DNA of 64,000 nucleotides from Auanema rhodensis (Eukaryota > Nematoda > Chromadorea > Rhabditida > Rhabditidae), in NCBI GenBank assembly GCA_964057225.1, contig OZ059894.1, positions 24,148,476 through 24,212,475 of the forward strand, written 5' to 3'. Positions 63,360 to 64,000 of the stretch are shown here, piece by piece. The notes beneath the pieces were generated by a model that saw only the letters and a program-made list of their open reading frames with translations, made no database searches and was not told the DNA's origin. Within the stretch, counting starts at the first letter, position 1. Every line of letters starts with the position of its first letter. The position numbers and the translations under genes are program-made.

Positions 63360-64000
63360 TGAAAGATAAAGAGATGCGGTTTTCAAAATTAGATTCCCCA
63401 TGTCCATATTAGTCTAAAAACAAATTTTTATTGATATTGGTGCATGGTAACCATGACTTTGAAATTTACGTGAACTTTAATTTATGCTAATTAAATGTAC
63501 ACGTGATGTGCACTTGGTATGTAACTCGCTTCACGTGAAAGATAAAGAGATGCGGTTTTCAAAATTAAATTTCCCATGTCCATATTAGTCTAAAAACAAA
63601 TTTTTATTGATATTGGTGCATGGTAACCATGACTTTGAAATTTACGTGAACTTTAATTTATGCTAATTAAATGTACACGTGATGTGCACTTGGTATGTAA
63701 CTCGCTTCACGTGAAAGATAAAGAGATGCGGTTTTCAAAATTAGATTCCCCATGTCCATATTAGTCTAAAAACAAATTTTTATTGATATTGGTGCATGGT
63801 AACCATGACTTTGAAATTTACGTGAACTTTAATTTATGCTAATTAAATGTACACGTGATGTGCACTTGGTATGTAACTCGCTTCACGTGAAAGATGAAGA
63901 GATGCGGTTTTCAAAATTAGATTCCCCATGTCCATATTAGTCTAAAAACAAATTTTTATTGATATTGGTTCATGGTAACCATGACTTTGAAATTTACGTG
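63360..64000 (+). repeat. Terminal units; array runs off the window
   Basis: Three complete units (G, A, G) and a partial unit from 63888 (9G, 83T) cut at 113 bases. There is no sign of an array edge. Confidence 0.9.

Larger units (their letters stand above)
1..64000 (+). repeat. 176-bp satellite DNA array, 363 complete units plus a partial one
   Basis: The word tgaaagataaag (with g for the ninth base in some units) recurs every 176 bases from position 1 to the end, always on the + strand. Unit starts fit 1+176(n-1) to 13025 and then 176(n-1) from 13200 to 63888, so only one net length change occurs in 64 kb. Units differ mostly by single-base substitutions shared between groups of units. 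Nothing else interrupts the array: no inverted unit, transposon, poly-A tail, target-site duplication or unique spacer was seen, and there is no stretch outside the repeat. 176 bp is one nucleosome plus linker, the usual size class of centromeric satellites (established knowledge). A centromeric or pericentromeric role is inferred, not shown. The family and species are not recognised. The periodicity is certain; the chromosomal role is open. Confidence 0.99.

Noticed and set aside
1-64000. CRISPR array
   Set aside because: The regular spacing is 176 bp and the entire unit is repeated. There are no short direct repeats separated by unique spacers, no leader and no cas genes.
1-64000. Tandem protein-coding repeats or a large repetitive gene
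   Set aside because: 176 is 58 codons plus two bases, so any frame cycles through all three registers of the unit and meets stop codons such as the TAG in tattag; no long frame exists on either strand.
1-64000. Primate alpha satellite
   Set aside because: The unit is 176 bp, not about 171, and I see no alpha-satellite sequence or true CENP-B box.
1-64000. Telomeric or rDNA repeats
   Set aside because: No TTAGGG or TTTAGGG tracts and no rRNA-like or tRNA-like sequence were seen; the unit shows no stable stem-loop set beyond the short palindromes listed.
1-64000. Pure assembly collapse or artificial duplication
   Set aside because: Units carry many linked variants and private substitutions in ordered groups, as in real satellite arrays. 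A local artefact at the near-identical copies (49456-52623) cannot be excluded without reads.
1-64000. A novel defence, biosynthetic or mobile gene system
   Set aside because: I looked for one on both strands and found only satellite DNA.

Overview
The whole window is one head-to-tail satellite DNA array. A 176-bp, AT-rich monomer (about 32% GC in the first unit) repeats on the + strand from base 1 to base 64000: 363 complete units plus a 113-base partial unit. Unit n begins at 1+176(n-1) up to 13025. A one-base deletion near 13133 makes that unit 175 bp, and every later unit begins at an exact multiple of 176. I saw no inversion, transposon, unique spacer, RNA gene or credible protein gene. 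Both ends lie inside the array, so its true edges are not visible. A repeat of nucleosome length, homogenised over more than 60 kb, points to a eukaryotic chromosome and most likely a centromeric or pericentromeric block; a subtelomeric or other heterochromatic satellite remains possible. I do not recognise the monomer as a named family and cannot assign a species. A plant would fit the unit length, but this is not proven. Notation used below: positions count within the monomer, whose position 1 is the t of tgaaagataaag. T is the majority unit (T at position 83). G carries 83G. A carries 33A+37T+83G. A* is A plus 12A and usually 62A (often 166T). P carries 19C+39T+83G. S carries 119C. D carries 9G+40T. 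F carries 69C+83G. Individual units usually differ from the consensus at 0 to 6 positions. Layout: units are arranged in higher-order repeats (HORs) whose length changes along the array. 1-7040 is a 20-unit HOR (3520 bp) with an inner 5-unit rhythm. 7041-13903 is mixed and holds an 8-unit duplication. 13904-15663 is two 5-unit repeats and 15664-18127 two 7-unit repeats. 19360-22879 holds further 5-unit repeats. 22880-27279 recurs at 28336-34143 with eight extra units. 35376-37663 is a 7-unit duplication. 37664-39599 is a T/A alternation with some runs of T. 40304-45583 is a 15-unit duplication, 45232-48223 a 9-unit duplication, and 49456-52623 a 9-unit tandem duplication. A 9-unit cassette occurs three times, at 47872, 52448 and 61776. 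54912-61775 holds 18-, 13- and 2-unit duplications. The likely process is unequal exchange and gene conversion that shuffles cassettes of about 4 to 25 units; several hybrid units look like products of exchange. No protein-coding system is present. Features that might matter for protein binding are two CACGTG boxes per unit (one inside a 10-bp palindrome at the unit junction), a 13-bp palindrome at positions 84-96, and A/T tracts.
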